Notes: generated from the letters alone by a model not told the origin. Positions 1 to 9,453 are shown, counted from the stretch's first letter. The stretch: 64,000 nt of DNA from Chitinophaga agri (GCF_010093065.1 NZ_CP048113.1:5332001-5396000), one strand, 5' to 3'. A program made the numbers and translations.

Positions 1-224
1 GCACCTCCATGAAGATACAATACTTCGAAGTCGTCATCAAGTTGCATCAACTCTTTGACAAGATTTCGTGCCTCATCCAGTACAGCCTGAAATAAAGGAG
101 TTCTATGCCCTATTTCCAAAATAGACATTCCTGAACCTTCAAAGTCAATCAAAGCTTTACTGGCCTTGTACAGCACCTCATTCGGCAATATGGAAGGCCC
201 TGCGTTAAAATTGTGCACCTTCAT
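1..224 (-). CDS. serC: Phosphoserine aminotransferase, N-terminal part (cut by window edge)
   Basis: PLP-dependent aminotransferase converting 3-phosphohydroxypyruvate to O-phosphoserine in cytoplasmic serine synthesis. Only the first 74 codons are in the window; the gene runs leftward past base 1, so the PLP lysine is not visible. The start at 224 gives MKVHNFNAGPSILPNEVL; the FNAGPS signature (residues 6-11) and GMSILEIGHR (32-41) are N-terminal hallmarks of SerC. The S1/P1-type gene lies 182 nt upstream on the same strand, and that gap shows nothing recognisable. Family identity is firm from the N terminus; completeness cannot be judged. Confidence 0.93.
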   Translation of the reverse strand, partial: MKVHNFNAGPSILPNEVLYKASKALIDFEGSGMSILEIGHRTPLFQAVLDEARNLVKELMQLDDDFEVLYLHGG

Positions 225-406
225 AGGTCGTTCTAAATTAAATAAATTGTTAGCTTGTTCCACTTTGTTTGGTTTTGTCAGAGGAATGGAAAAAAAGTAT
301 GGCATTTCACATACGATGCTGAGCGCGTGTAGGATAAGGCTAAAAAGATAGTACTAACAAAGATAATTTATATTTTTTTAAAATCGAAATTAATTGAAGT
401 ACTGTT

Positions 407-1348
407 TTAGCTTTCCTGTCGCCCTATCATGCGCTCAGTTATTGAGGGTACTGTGTCCTGTATTAAGTTACTTTTTTTTAATCCGCTCAGTGGCGGCATT
501 CCAGCGTTGACCCACGCAGTGTACCAGTAGTTGGCTGTAGCATAGATGGCGGCTCTCATTCTCCGTTCTACCATGTCCCCTAATGCGGCCTGATAGGCCC
601 TGACATAAGCTGTTGCGTAATTTCTGACCAGTTTTCCTTTGCGTTTCTCATACGCAAATTTCCTGCCGGAAGGGAAATGATCACTCACTATTTTTTCATT
701 GTGTAGAACGGTATCGGCCGCTGCTGCGCTTTCCAGTACGATCTGCCAGGTGTATGTATTAATATCTTTTATATAGATCGCTCGTCCCGTGAAGTAGTTA
801 AAGTCCTTATCTGCCATCAGTTCGGGGATTCTTGATTCCCACAATCCGTGTATACCATGCTGCCCGGTGAGCTGCCCGTTGTGATTGGAACATGCATGAA
901 GTGGTACATGGGCGTCGCCCGCATAATGGCCAAGGTCTGCGCTCAGCTTCAGTATCCGGTTGATATCCCTGTCTTTGAATGCCTGTGTGAGTCTGTACAT
1001 CATTTGTGCGATATGCCAGGGCAGAATACCATAGGCATGCAGCGTATCCGCTGTGTACATGCATACTGCTTCCTGCCAGGACCTTGGTAGTGCCGCGAAT
1101 GGCGCTGCTCCATAGTGATCAATGTCTATGTAATGTCGTGGTCCTTCTTCGGCAACGATGTATCGTCTTTTGTCCGCATCCGTAGCGTGTGCCGTGATAT
1201 ATTCAATATTTGCCTTATAGAACAGCAGCATGTCTGCAGGTAGTGAAAAGACGGCCAGCCGGTTAATACGCTGATGTGCAAAGAATCCCCATCCGTAAGC
1301 GGGGAATGAAAGACAGGTCAGGCAGATTGCCAGTAAGATATGGTGCAT
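407..1348 (-). CDS. Secreted S1/P1 nuclease / zinc-dependent phospholipase C superfamily protein
   Basis: Predicted exported tri-zinc phosphodiesterase of the S1/P1 nuclease and phospholipase C superfamily. A signal peptide (residues 1-19) ends just before Trp20-Gly21. Members of this fold use the mature N-terminal Trp as a zinc ligand, and here it is followed by His25 as expected. Further ligand-like residues are seen in HYIDIDH (72-78) and in the core HYAGDAHVPLH (141-151), then HGLWES (167-172), matching the H-x3-D-x-H pattern and the following H-x-x-W-E. At 313 aa the length is typical. Whether the substrate is nucleic acid or phospholipid cannot be told from sequence. Monocistronic in appearance; a strong hairpin lies 116 nt upstream, ending the preceding gene. 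Confidence 0.8.
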   Translation of the reverse strand: MHHILLAICLTCLSFPAYGWGFFAHQRINRLAVFSLPADMLLFYKANIEYITAHATDADKRRYIVAEEGPRHYIDIDHYGAAPFAALPRSWQEAVCMYTADTLHAYGILPWHIAQMMYRLTQAFKDRDINRILKLSADLGHYAGDAHVPLHACSNHNGQLTGQHGIHGLWESRIPELMADKDFNYFTGRAIYIKDINTYTWQIVLESAAAADTVLHNEKIVSDHFPSGRKFAYEKRKGKLVRNYATAYVRAYQAALGDMVERRMRAAIYATANYWYTAWVNAGMPPLSGLKKSNLIQDTVPSITERMIGRQES

Positions 1349-1463
1349 AATCGGTTGGTTAACATTCTACAATAATATTAGGAAAAAGTATCAATAAAGC
1401 GATGGTTTTTTTCATTAGGAGCCCATCTGGAAAATACTGATCGGGTGTAGTTTTATATTAAAA

Positions 1464-1511
1464 TAGTCAGGCTTTCATTTACGTCGTAAAACGTAAGTGA
1501 AAGCCTGACTA
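1464..1511 (-). terminator. Intrinsic terminator after the DUF502 gene
   Basis: Arms of about 20 bp (1464-1484 and 1491-1511) pair with one G-T wobble around a six-base loop. Read on the minus strand the stem is followed by an AT-rich stretch with T runs. It lies 36 nt beyond the stop of the DUF502 gene. Confidence 0.8.
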
Positions 1512-1547
1512 ATTAATAATAATCTCTAATATCTGTATCGGGGAGTT

Positions 1548-2192
1548 TTATTCTATTTCTTTCTTTTCCGGCTTCTCGTGTACTTCGATATTGGTCACGC
1601 CACCACTTACAGCAAATTTCATGGCTTCGCCGGCAGATATATTGGTCAGCGGCTTCACTTTCCCCACAGGTACCATGAATACTTTACCAGTAATGGCGTA
1701 GGCATGCGGCACATAAACGGCGGTATAACCTTCCAGTCCCAGACTGGACAGGTCCGCCTGCGTAATGAAGCCCATTTCCCATACGTTATCCCCATAGATC
1801 TGTACCAGCACAGGATGATCAAATTTCTTCTTCTCACCCACAAAGGCATCAAACACATCCTTTACCGAAGTATAAATATATTTAATGAAAGGGGTTCGTT
1901 CCATCATGTGATCGAACAGCGCAAAGATGCGTCCTACGATAAAAGACGAACTCAGGTAACCTACAATTATGACTAACAGCAGTACCAGCACAAAGCCCAC
2001 GCCTTTATAGCGAAGGTATTTTAAGGGTGTTTCGAGTGGCAGAATTTCTTTGGGAATGATATTGTCAATAGTAACAAATACCCAATACAGCGTCAGGGCC
2101 GTTACTCCAATAGGGGCAATGATCAGTAATCCCTGGAAGAAGTATCTTAAAACCCGCGCTGCTATGACCTTTAAACGATTTTTAGGAGACAT
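1548..2192 (-). CDS. DUF502 family integral membrane protein
   Basis: A 214-aa DUF502 membrane protein of unknown biochemical function. Two hydrophobic segments are visible: about residues 14-40 (including GLLIIAPIGVTALTLYWVF, a family hallmark) and 62-86. The soluble part carries the conserved RTPFIKYIYTSVKDVFDAF and the VYVPHAYAITGKVFMVP stretch. I chose the Met at 2192 (MSPKNRLKV) rather than an in-frame Met 12 codons earlier, because family members start shortly before the first helix and the extra residues are not conserved-looking. It is divergent from the tetR gene 413 nt away and is closed by its own terminator. Confidence 0.82.
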   Translation of the reverse strand: MSPKNRLKVIAARVLRYFFQGLLIIAPIGVTALTLYWVFVTIDNIIPKEILPLETPLKYLRYKGVGFVLVLLLVIIVGYLSSSFIVGRIFALFDHMMERTPFIKYIYTSVKDVFDAFVGEKKKFDHPVLVQIYGDNVWEMGFITQADLSSLGLEGYTAVYVPHAYAITGKVFMVPVGKVKPLTNISAGEAMKFAVSGGVTNIEVHEKPEKKEIE

Positions 2193-2451
2193 ATAGATTT
2201 GATGCAGATACATACATGTCCGGAGCATCCCCGGACTTTGATACCTGACGGCGTCAAAGTTACATTGTTTATTTTATCCCGTTAAGTGTATTACAGGTAT
2301 CGAGTATCTGCAAATGATGATCAACGGCAAATTCGAAGAAACCAGCAAGAGAAAAGATAAATCCGGCAAGAAGAATCATGTTCGCCTGAATATCTGATAG
2401 TTAAAGAATTTAGCCGGTTTACTGGATAAGTATATTAAAATAAATCGCATT

Positions 2452-2479
2452 GGAAACTTTCGTAGTTTAAAAAGTTTCC
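2452..2479. promoter_or_regulatory. Candidate TetR operator (9-bp inverted repeat)
   Basis: GGAAACTTT at 2452-2460 and its exact complement AAAGTTTCC at 2471-2479 are separated by 10 nt. The palindrome lies directly before a -7 box and 127 nt upstream of the tetR start. Its size and place suit a dimeric TetR-family repressor acting on its own efflux operon. Binding is inferred. Confidence 0.55.
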
Positions 2480-2480
2480 A

Positions 2481-2488
2481 TAGTTTTG
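2481..2488 (+). promoter_or_regulatory. -7 promoter element for the tetR-efflux operon
   Basis: TAGTTTTG matches the Bacteroidota -7 consensus TAnnTTTG exactly. The nearest upstream TTG is 28 nt away, longer than usual, so the -33 part is weak. It abuts the palindrome, so a bound repressor would cover the promoter. Confidence 0.45.
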
Positions 2489-2605
2489 TTATCGCATCGC
2501 AAATCAGTTGGAGACCACCAAAGAACTATGAAGCCAGGAGGAATTGAAAAGCCACCACGATAAGGATTTGCAGAAGAAAATAAGAAACACATATACTGTC
2601 GCAAA

Positions 2606-3214
2606 ATGGATATACAGGAACGTATTCTGGATACTGCATTTAGTCTGTTCTGCCAGTTCGGAACACGATCAATTACAATGGACGATATAGCCCAGCGTAT
2701 GGGGGTATCTAAAAAGACCTTGTATGCACATTTTGCTGATAAAGATGAGCTGGTGACGCATGCGATATCCAGGTATCTGAATGAACTGGATAGCGGTTGT
2801 CTGGAAAACCAGGACAAAGCAGCGAACGCCATAGACGAGCTGTTCCTCGTGATGGAAATGCTGGATAAGAGCTTCCGTAATATGAACCCGATCATCCTGT
2901 TCGATCTGCAGAAGTTCCACGCGAAAGCCTACCAGGTATTTCAGGATTACAAGCATAACAATCTGCAGAAAACCGTAAGACAAAATTTGGAAAGAGGTGT
3001 ACAGGAGGGGTTATACCGGGCAGATTTTGACATAGATATTATGACGCAATACCGGATGGCAACTTCCATGCTCTGCTTTCAGCCTGATATTTTTCCTTAT
3101 GGAAAATACGATCTGAGTAAGGTGCAACGTATACTTTTAGAACATTTCCTGTACGGAATTGTTTCACGGGAAGGGTATAAACGTGTGGAAGAGAATAAAC
3201 TACAACTACAGTAA
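2606..3214 (+). CDS. TetR/AcrR family transcriptional regulator
   Basis: A 202-aa one-component regulator, first gene of an RND efflux operon. The N-terminal helix-turn-helix is clear: FGTRSITMDDIAQRMGVSKK followed by TLYAHFADKDELV (about residues 19-51) is the standard TetR recognition region. The rest is an all-helical ligand-binding domain with little sequence conservation. The stop at 3214 is only 7 nt before the chosen start of the TolC-like gene, so the two are probably co-transcribed. The palindrome at 2452-2479 is the likely autoregulatory operator. Repression of efflux until a toxic ligand binds is the usual family logic; the ligand is unknown. Confidence 0.9.
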   Translation: MDIQERILDTAFSLFCQFGTRSITMDDIAQRMGVSKKTLYAHFADKDELVTHAISRYLNELDSGCLENQDKAANAIDELFLVMEMLDKSFRNMNPIILFDLQKFHAKAYQVFQDYKHNNLQKTVRQNLERGVQEGLYRADFDIDIMTQYRMATSMLCFQPDIFPYGKYDLSKVQRILLEHFLYGIVSREGYKRVEENKLQLQ

Positions 3215-3221
3215 AAAACCA

Positions 3222-4598
3222 ATGACCTATATGCAACTTGACAAAAAGCACGCAGGGCTGACAGGACTACTGCTGCTGCTGATCTTTCACTGTGGGATGG
3301 CCCAGCAGCAAACCCAGCCTCCGCTGCAGGAAACTATCTCGCTGTCTGCAAAACAGGCAGTAGACTACGCGCTTACCAACCGGGCTACCGTGCGGATGGC
3401 CAAACTGGATGAACTGATCCAGCTGGCCAAGAATAAGGAAGTGAGTGGTCTCGCTTTACCAAACATCGCAGGCTCAGGTGTTTATCAGCATAACCCTATT
3501 GTGCAGAAACAATTGATCGATGCTTCCAACTTTAGCGACACTGTGCCTAAGGGAACACTGGTGCCTTTCGCATTTGGACTAAAATATAACGTAATCGGTG
3601 AAGTAACACTGAAACAGGTACTGTTTGATCCTAGCGTACTGGTGGCGTTGCAGGCAAGAGAAACGCTGGAGCAACTGGCCGCAAAGTCTGTACAGAAATC
3701 TGAGATAGATGTGAAAGTGGATGTCTACAAAGCATATTATAATGTACTTTCTGCGCGCAGGGCAATGGAGATCCTCAGTAACAATATCCGTAACCTGGAT
3801 AAGCTGTTAAATGAAACGACCGAAATTTATAAGAACGGTCTGGTGGAAAAACTGGATGTAGACAGACTGGTTGTGCAGTTGACTAATCTGCGTACAGAGG
3901 AGACCAAACTGCGCAATATAACAGAAGTAGGTATTGCTGCTCTGAAGTATCAGATGGGCATGCCGATGAAACAATCGATTCAGCTGACTGATACATTGTC
4001 AACTGAAGGTATCAAATCGGCTATTGCTGCGGAACAATTTGACTACTCACAGCGTATAGAATATCAGCTGATACAAACACAGAAGAAAGCATATGAATAC
4101 GATCTCAAACGTTACAAACTGCAAAAGCTGCCAACGCTCGCACTGTTTGGTACCGGTGGTGTAAGCCGCGCGAGTGATGTGTTCAATTACTTTAACCGTC
4201 AGACATGGTATGGTTATACCTCATATGGGGTTAACCTGTCATTTACCATATTTGGTGGTTTCCAGCGCAGACGCAAGGAAGATCAGGCGTTCCTGCAGTT
4301 GAAAAAGACAGAGATCGCCATGGAAGATACAAAACTGGGTATCGATATGGAACAGGCGCAGTCTACTTCCAGTCTCCGCAATAATATACTGACACTGGAA
4401 GCACAGGAAAGTAACATGAAGCTGGCAGAAGAAGTATACAATGTTACGCAGATAAAATATCGTGAAGGTGTTGGTTCCAGTCTTGAAATGAGCACTGCTG
4501 AAAACGAACTGCTCACGGCACAGAATAATTATTTCACCGCACTGTACAACGCTGCTGTAGCTAAAGTAGATTACCTGAAAGCATACGGAAAACTGTAA
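3222..4598 (+). CDS. TolC-family outer membrane efflux protein
   Basis: Outer-membrane channel component of a tripartite RND pump. The Met at 3222 is preferred to an earlier one inside tetR because it gives a short leader followed by a hydrophobic signal segment (GLTGLLLLLIFHCGMAQ). The mature protein shows the two-fold repeated helical architecture of TolC: AKQAVDYALTNRATVRMAKL near the N terminus, and ITQIKYREG-type and ENELLTAQNNYFTALYNA segments near the C terminus (458 aa). The adaptor gene follows 42 nt later. Many Bacteroidota carry several such operons, so the substrate cannot be named. Confidence 0.9.
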   Translation: MTYMQLDKKHAGLTGLLLLLIFHCGMAQQQTQPPLQETISLSAKQAVDYALTNRATVRMAKLDELIQLAKNKEVSGLALPNIAGSGVYQHNPIVQKQLIDASNFSDTVPKGTLVPFAFGLKYNVIGEVTLKQVLFDPSVLVALQARETLEQLAAKSVQKSEIDVKVDVYKAYYNVLSARRAMEILSNNIRNLDKLLNETTEIYKNGLVEKLDVDRLVVQLTNLRTEETKLRNITEVGIAALKYQMGMPMKQSIQLTDTLSTEGIKSAIAAEQFDYSQRIEYQLIQTQKKAYEYDLKRYKLQKLPTLALFGTGGVSRASDVFNYFNRQTWYGYTSYGVNLSFTIFGGFQRRRKEDQAFLQLKKTEIAMEDTKLGIDMEQAQSTSSLRNNILTLEAQESNMKLAEEVYNVTQIKYREGVGSSLEMSTAENELLTAQNNYFTALYNAAVAKVDYLKAYGKL

Positions 4599-4640
4599 GT
4601 GAAAACAACCACTAACTATTAACTCTTTACTCTTTACTAT

Positions 4641-5747
4641 ATGTCCAAGATATATCGTCCCGCTTTACTGATCGTTATGCTGATGGCTGCCTGTGGTAGC
4701 CCATCTCCTGAGGAGCAATTGGCTGAGCTTAAAAAAGAAGAAGCTACGCTTAAGCAGAAGATTGCAAAACTGGAGAAAGAAACAAACAAATCGGATACGG
4801 CCGAGCGTAAGAAGAAATCTGTTATCGTTGCTGCTGTACAGGATACAGTATTTGAACACTATATTGATGTACAGGGTAGTATAGATGCACGGGAAAATGT
4901 GAGTGTATCAGCAAAAATGCCGGGTATTGTCACCGCTATATATGTCAAGGAAGGACAGGCTGTTAAAAAGGGACAGGCACTGGCACAGGTGGATGATCAG
5001 ATCCTCAGAGCAAATGTAGCAGAACTACGCACGCAGATGGACCTTGCGAATACCCTGTTCCTGAAACAACAGAACCTCTGGAATCAGAAGATCGGTTCAG
5101 AAGTACAATATCTGAATGCAAAGAATCAGAAAGAATCACTGGAACGTAAAATGGCGACACTGAACGATCAGCTTGCGCAGACAAGGATCGTTTCTCCCAT
5201 CAATGGTACTGTAGATGCGGTGATCGTTAAACTGGGCGATAACGCTGCACCAGGCAGTCCCGCGTTTCATGTAGTGAACGGTAGTAACCTCCGAGTGCTG
5301 GCTAATGTAGCGGAAGCGTATGCCAGCAAGGTGAAGACTGGTGATCAGGTCGTACTTGATTTTCCGGATATAGACAAGAATTTGCGTACAAAGATCGGCT
5401 TTGCTTCAAAGGTGATCGACCAGACCAGCCGTACCATAAAAGTAGAAGTGCCTTTACAGAATGATCCTGACCTGCGCCCTAATATGATCGCCAGGATGAA
5501 GATCATCGACTATGTTGCGCCTAACGCAATTGTAATACCGGTGAATATTATTCAATATTCTCTTGGTAAACCTTATGTCATCATCGCACAGAAACAAAAC
5601 GGTAACATGATCGCGAAAAGAAGAGAGATCGAAATGGGGCGTACCTATAATGATAAGGCAGAGATCAAAGGTGGACTGAAGGCTGGAGAACAGATAGTGA
5701 CTATCGGTTACCAGGGATTGAATGATAATGACCTTATCCAGCTTTAA
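4641..5747 (+). CDS. RND efflux periplasmic adaptor (membrane fusion protein), lipoprotein
   Basis: Links the inner-membrane permease to the outer-membrane channel. The N terminus has a lipoprotein signal (LLIVMLMAACGS, Cys18), then a charged coiled coil (about 25-60) unusually rich in Lys and Glu. The biotinyl-lipoyl half motifs follow: VSAKMPGIVTAIYVKEGQAV (about 91-110) and RIVSPINGTVDAVIVKLGDN (about 182-201). These flank the alpha-hairpin, and beta-barrel and membrane-proximal domains complete the 368 aa. The permease gene begins 17 nt after the stop. Confidence 0.92.
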   Translation: MSKIYRPALLIVMLMAACGSPSPEEQLAELKKEEATLKQKIAKLEKETNKSDTAERKKKSVIVAAVQDTVFEHYIDVQGSIDARENVSVSAKMPGIVTAIYVKEGQAVKKGQALAQVDDQILRANVAELRTQMDLANTLFLKQQNLWNQKIGSEVQYLNAKNQKESLERKMATLNDQLAQTRIVSPINGTVDAVIVKLGDNAAPGSPAFHVVNGSNLRVLANVAEAYASKVKTGDQVVLDFPDIDKNLRTKIGFASKVIDQTSRTIKVEVPLQNDPDLRPNMIARMKIIDYVAPNAIVIPVNIIQYSLGKPYVIIAQKQNGNMIAKRREIEMGRTYNDKAEIKGGLKAGEQIVTIGYQGLNDNDLIQL

Positions 5748-5764
5748 TACTCTAAAACTGGTTT

Positions 5765-8700
5765 ATGCAAGACAATCTGAATAAAGAATTTAAACCTACC
5801 AGCTGGTCCATTGATAATAAGGTAAGTATTTATGTAGCCACCTTTATCATTGCACTCGCCGGTATTCTGTCCTATCAGAGCCTGCCAAAGGAACAGTTTC
5901 CGGAAGTAGTGTTCCCTCAGTTCTATATCAGTACTATCTATAGCGGTACATCCCCAGAGGATATGGAGACACTGGTAACGAAACCAATTGAAAAGCAACT
6001 GGGTGGTATTTCCGGCGTGAAGTCGATCAAGAGTACTTCCATGCAGGACTACTCGGCTATCAATATTGAATTTGATGCCAGTGAAGATATAGAAAGCGCC
6101 CGTCAGGAAGTACGTGAGAAAGTAGATGACGCGAAGAAGGACCTGCCAAATGACCTGACACAGGAGCCACAGATCATTAAGGTAGATGTATCACAGATAC
6201 CTATCATGAACGTGAACCTGTCAGGAGACTTTGATCTGCAGTCCCTGAAAAAGTACGCTGATGAAATGCAGGACCGTATTGAAGCATTGAATGAGATCAC
6301 CCGTGTAGATATAGTCGGCGCTCTGGAAAGAGAGATCCAGATCAATGTTGACAAGTATAAAATGGACGCAGCTAAGATCAGCTTTGATGATGTGTCCAAT
6401 GCCATTGCAATGGAGAACCGTACCATTTCAGGTGGTCTGGTATCTATGGATGGACAGAAACGTACACTGAGTGTAAAGGGAGAGTACAAAGATGCTTCGA
6501 AAATTCGCGACATCGTAGTGCGTGGCATGTCAGGAGCAACGGTATATCTGAAAGATGTAGCAGAAGTAGTAGATGGATTTGAAGAGCAGGAAAGCTATGC
6601 GCGTCTGAACGGTAAGAATGTAATTACGCTGAACGTGATCAAGCAAAGTGGTAAGAACCTGATCGATGCATCAGATAAGATCCGGGTCATCATTGATGAA
6701 ATGAAGGCCGATTATCTGCCTGCTGGTCTGGATGTTACTATCACTGCCGATCAGTCTAACTCTACCCGTGTAACATTACATGATCTGATCAACACGATCA
6801 TTATCGGTTTCATACTGGTGACATTGATCCTGATGTTCTTCATGGGAGCGGTAAATGCGATCTTCGTAGCATTGTCCGTACCGATCTCTATGTTCATCGC
6901 ATTCCTGCTAATGCCGATGTACGACTTTACCCTCAACATGATGGTGTTGTTCTCGTTCCTGCTTGCATTGGGTATAGTAGTGGATGATGCGATCGTTGTG
7001 ATTGAAAACGTGCATCGTATCTTCTATGAGAGAAAGGACCTGGGTATTGTAAAGGCCGCGAAGGTCGCAGCAGGAGAGGTGTTCCTGCCGGTGTTCTCCG
7101 GAACACTGACCGTGCTGGCGCCGTTTTTCCCTTTGTTGTTCTGGCCTGGCATTATTGGTAAGTTTATGTTCTTCCTGCCGGTAACGCTGATCACTACACT
7201 CGGGGCATCACTGATAGTGGCGTATATTATCAATCCGGTGTTTGCGGTTGACTTTATGGACCGTCATGAAGGAGATAATCATCCGAAGCCGACCTTCAAT
7301 AAAAACATGGTCATACTCACAGTGGTTGCTATTGTGCTGGCCCTGTTGTTCTATTTAAAGAAAAGTCCGGGTATTGCTAATTTCATCATTTTCGCATTGC
7401 TGATGATCCTGCTGGAAAGATTCTGGCTGGGTGGAGTAGCCCGTCGTTTTCAGACGAAGGCATGGCCAAAAGTACAGGAGCGTTACAGGCGTATTCTGAA
7501 ATGGTGCCTGGTAGGATGGCGCCCGATATGGATATTGATTGCCACATTCGGTTTGCTGGTATTCAGTATTATGCTGACCATCATACGTAGTCCGCAGGTA
7601 GTATTCTTCCCGCAGGCAGACCCCAACTTCATCTATACATATATAGAACTGCCGATGGGTACCGACCAGAAGTATACTGATTCGGTTACACATATTATTG
7701 AGCAAAAGATCACGCAGGTGGTGGGCGCTAAGAACCCGATAGTGGAGTCTATTATTTCTAACGTAGCGGTAGGTGCAGGAGATCCGTCACAACAGGATCT
7801 GAGTGTGCAGCCGCACAAAGGTAAAGTGACGGTAGCATTTGTGGAGTTTGGCAAGCGTGATGGCCATTCAACGGTGCAATACCTGGATAAGATCCGTAAG
7901 GCGGTGAGAGGAATACCGGGTGTAGATATTACGGTTGAGCAGGAACAGGGCGGACCTCCTACGGGTAAACCGATCAATATTGAGATATCTGGCGACAATT
8001 TTGAGGACCTGACGGCGGCAGCAGATAAAATGAAACGTTATCTGGACAGCCTCGAGATTGGCGGGGTAGAAGAGCTGAAGTCTGATTTTCAGAGTAATAA
8101 GCCTGAGATACTGGTAAATATTGACCGTGAAAGAGCGAACAGGGAAGGCATCAGTACGACCACTATTGGTATGGCATTGCGTACGGCGCTTTATGGAGCG
8201 GAAGCTTCGAAGTTCCGCGATCCGGAGGATGACTATAAGATCATGGTAAGATTCCGTGAAGACCAGCGTAATAATATTAATACCCTGATGAACCTGAATA
8301 TAGTGTACCGTGATATGAATATGGGTGGGGCTATACGTCAGGTGCCGTTATCAGCTGTGGCGGAGATTAAATACTCTAACACATACGCAAGTATTAAACG
8401 CATTGATCAGAAGAGAGTTGTGACGTTGTATTCCAATGTATTAACTGGGTTTAACGCCAATGAGGTAGTACAGCAGATACAAACGGCGCTGGAAGATTTT
8501 CCTAAAACACCGGGTATCACTGTGAAAATGACAGGTGAGCAGGAAGACCAGCAGGAGACATCCAACTTCCTTGGTCTGGCCATGGTTGGCGCATTTGGTC
8601 TGATCCTGATGATCATGGTGACACAATTCAACTCGATAGGTCGTCCGCTGGTGATTTTTATGGAAATATTATTCTCCATCATAGGGGTGTTCCTCGGTTT

Positions 8701-9328
8701 TGCCATCTTTGGTATGGACATCTCCATTGTAATGACGGGAGTGGGTATTATGGCCCTGGCAGGGATAGTAGTACGTAATGGTATCGTACTGGTAGAGTTT
8801 ACCGACCTGCTGGTGCAACAGAAAATGCCTGTATATGAGGCTGTTGTAGAGGCGGGCAGGACACGTATGACACCGGTATTGCTGACAGCGATCGCAGCTA
8901 TTCTCGGGCTGATACCACTGGCGGTAGGGTTCAATATTGACTTCGCCGGGTTGTTCAGCTCTTTTGAACCCCATATCTTCTTCGGAGGCGATAACGTGGC
9001 ATTCTGGGGCCCGCTGGCATGGACGATGGTATACGGGCTGGTCTTTGCTACATTCCTGACCCTGATCCTTGTGCCGGTTATGTATGCTATGAACAAGCGT
9101 TCTATTGACGTGCTGGATTACTACGGATGGCCCCGAACGTTAAAGTACGTGCCGTTTCTGGTATTAATCCTGAAGATCACGACTGGTAAGGAGAAGATCC
9201 GTGAGCTGCATGATCCGAACTATGTATCTCCCAAGCCTTACAATTTCTTCCCGAACGGGGAGGAGGAAGCTGCCCAACAAACAAGTCACAAACATCATCA
9301 AGATAAGAAGATGCATGAAAGAGTTTAG
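5765..9328 (+). CDS. Efflux RND transporter permease (AcrB/HAE-like)
   Basis: Proton-driven inner-membrane pump. TM1 is followed by the family motif LPKEQFPEVVFPQFYI (about 41-56). TM4 contains LGIVVDDAIVVIENVHRI, with Asp407 and Asp408 at the proton-relay positions known from AcrB. The second half repeats the fold, with GVGIMALAGIVVRNGIVLVE near residue 1000. At 1187 aa it is about 140 aa longer than AcrB. The excess is a central stretch (about 500-590) with two additional hydrophobic segments and a charged cytoplasmic linker, plus a hydrophilic His-rich tail. A strong terminator follows, so it ends the tetR operon. Confidence 0.93.
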   Translation: MQDNLNKEFKPTSWSIDNKVSIYVATFIIALAGILSYQSLPKEQFPEVVFPQFYISTIYSGTSPEDMETLVTKPIEKQLGGISGVKSIKSTSMQDYSAINIEFDASEDIESARQEVREKVDDAKKDLPNDLTQEPQIIKVDVSQIPIMNVNLSGDFDLQSLKKYADEMQDRIEALNEITRVDIVGALEREIQINVDKYKMDAAKISFDDVSNAIAMENRTISGGLVSMDGQKRTLSVKGEYKDASKIRDIVVRGMSGATVYLKDVAEVVDGFEEQESYARLNGKNVITLNVIKQSGKNLIDASDKIRVIIDEMKADYLPAGLDVTITADQSNSTRVTLHDLINTIIIGFILVTLILMFFMGAVNAIFVALSVPISMFIAFLLMPMYDFTLNMMVLFSFLLALGIVVDDAIVVIENVHRIFYERKDLGIVKAAKVAAGEVFLPVFSGTLTVLAPFFPLLFWPGIIGKFMFFLPVTLITTLGASLIVAYIINPVFAVDFMDRHEGDNHPKPTFNKNMVILTVVAIVLALLFYLKKSPGIANFIIFALLMILLERFWLGGVARRFQTKAWPKVQERYRRILKWCLVGWRPIWILIATFGLLVFSIMLTIIRSPQVVFFPQADPNFIYTYIELPMGTDQKYTDSVTHIIEQKITQVVGAKNPIVESIISNVAVGAGDPSQQDLSVQPHKGKVTVAFVEFGKRDGHSTVQYLDKIRKAVRGIPGVDITVEQEQGGPPTGKPINIEISGDNFEDLTAAADKMKRYLDSLEIGGVEELKSDFQSNKPEILVNIDRERANREGISTTTIGMALRTALYGAEASKFRDPEDDYKIMVRFREDQRNNINTLMNLNIVYRDMNMGGAIRQVPLSAVAEIKYSNTYASIKRIDQKRVVTLYSNVLTGFNANEVVQQIQTALEDFPKTPGITVKMTGEQEDQQETSNFLGLAMVGAFGLILMIMVTQFNSIGRPLVIFMEILFSIIGVFLGFAIFGMDISIVMTGVGIMALAGIVVRNGIVLVEFTDLLVQQKMPVYEAVVEAGRTRMTPVLLTAIAAILGLIPLAVGFNIDFAGLFSSFEPHIFFGGDNVAFWGPLAWTMVYGLVFATFLTLILVPVMYAMNKRSIDVLDYYGWPRTLKYVPFLVLILKITTGKEKIRELHDPNYVSPKPYNFFPNGEEEAAQQTSHKHHQDKKMHERV

Positions 9329-9367
9329 TTCACACTATACAGTGTAACAGTTGTAGGTTTAACAGGT

Positions 9368-9403
9368 ACCGCTTCGTTTCCACGAGGCGGTTTCTTTTTT
9401 TTA
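9368..9403 (+). terminator. Intrinsic terminator of the efflux operon
   Basis: Stem ACCGCTTCG (9368-9376) pairs with CGAGGCGGT (9383-9391) with one wobble. A T-rich tract runs to 9403. Confidence 0.85.
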
Positions 9404-9424
9404 TACCTTAACAAATTTTAACAA

Positions 9425-9453
9425 TTGACTGCGGAAGCAATTACTTACATTTG
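9425..9453 (+). promoter_or_regulatory. Bacteroidota-type promoter for the AIM24-like gene
   Basis: TTG at 9425-9427 and TACATTTG at 9446-9453 are separated by 18 nt. This fits TTG-N17-23-TAnnTTTG exactly. The start codon is 46 nt downstream of the -7 box. It is the best-formed promoter in the window. Confidence 0.65.

Larger units (their letters stand above)
2193..2605. other. Divergent intergenic region between DUF502 and tetR
   Basis: This 413-nt gap holds the tetR operator candidate (2452-2479) and a -7 box (2481-2488). A short coding-like stretch (2314-2397) is discussed under findings. I see no RNA gene here. Confidence 0.6.

Noticed and set aside
166..351. 61-codon plus-strand open frame near the left edge
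   Set aside because: It overlaps the serC start and its upstream region on the opposite strand and has no family resemblance.
4605..4640. Short CTTTACT tandem tract before the adaptor gene
   Set aside because: Only two to three units and a different heptamer from the AATTCCT family; probably chance in an AT-rich spacer.
8407..9096. 229-codon open frame antisense to the RND permease
   Set aside because: Thr/Ile/Pro-rich shadow of a membrane protein gene with no start context or domain.
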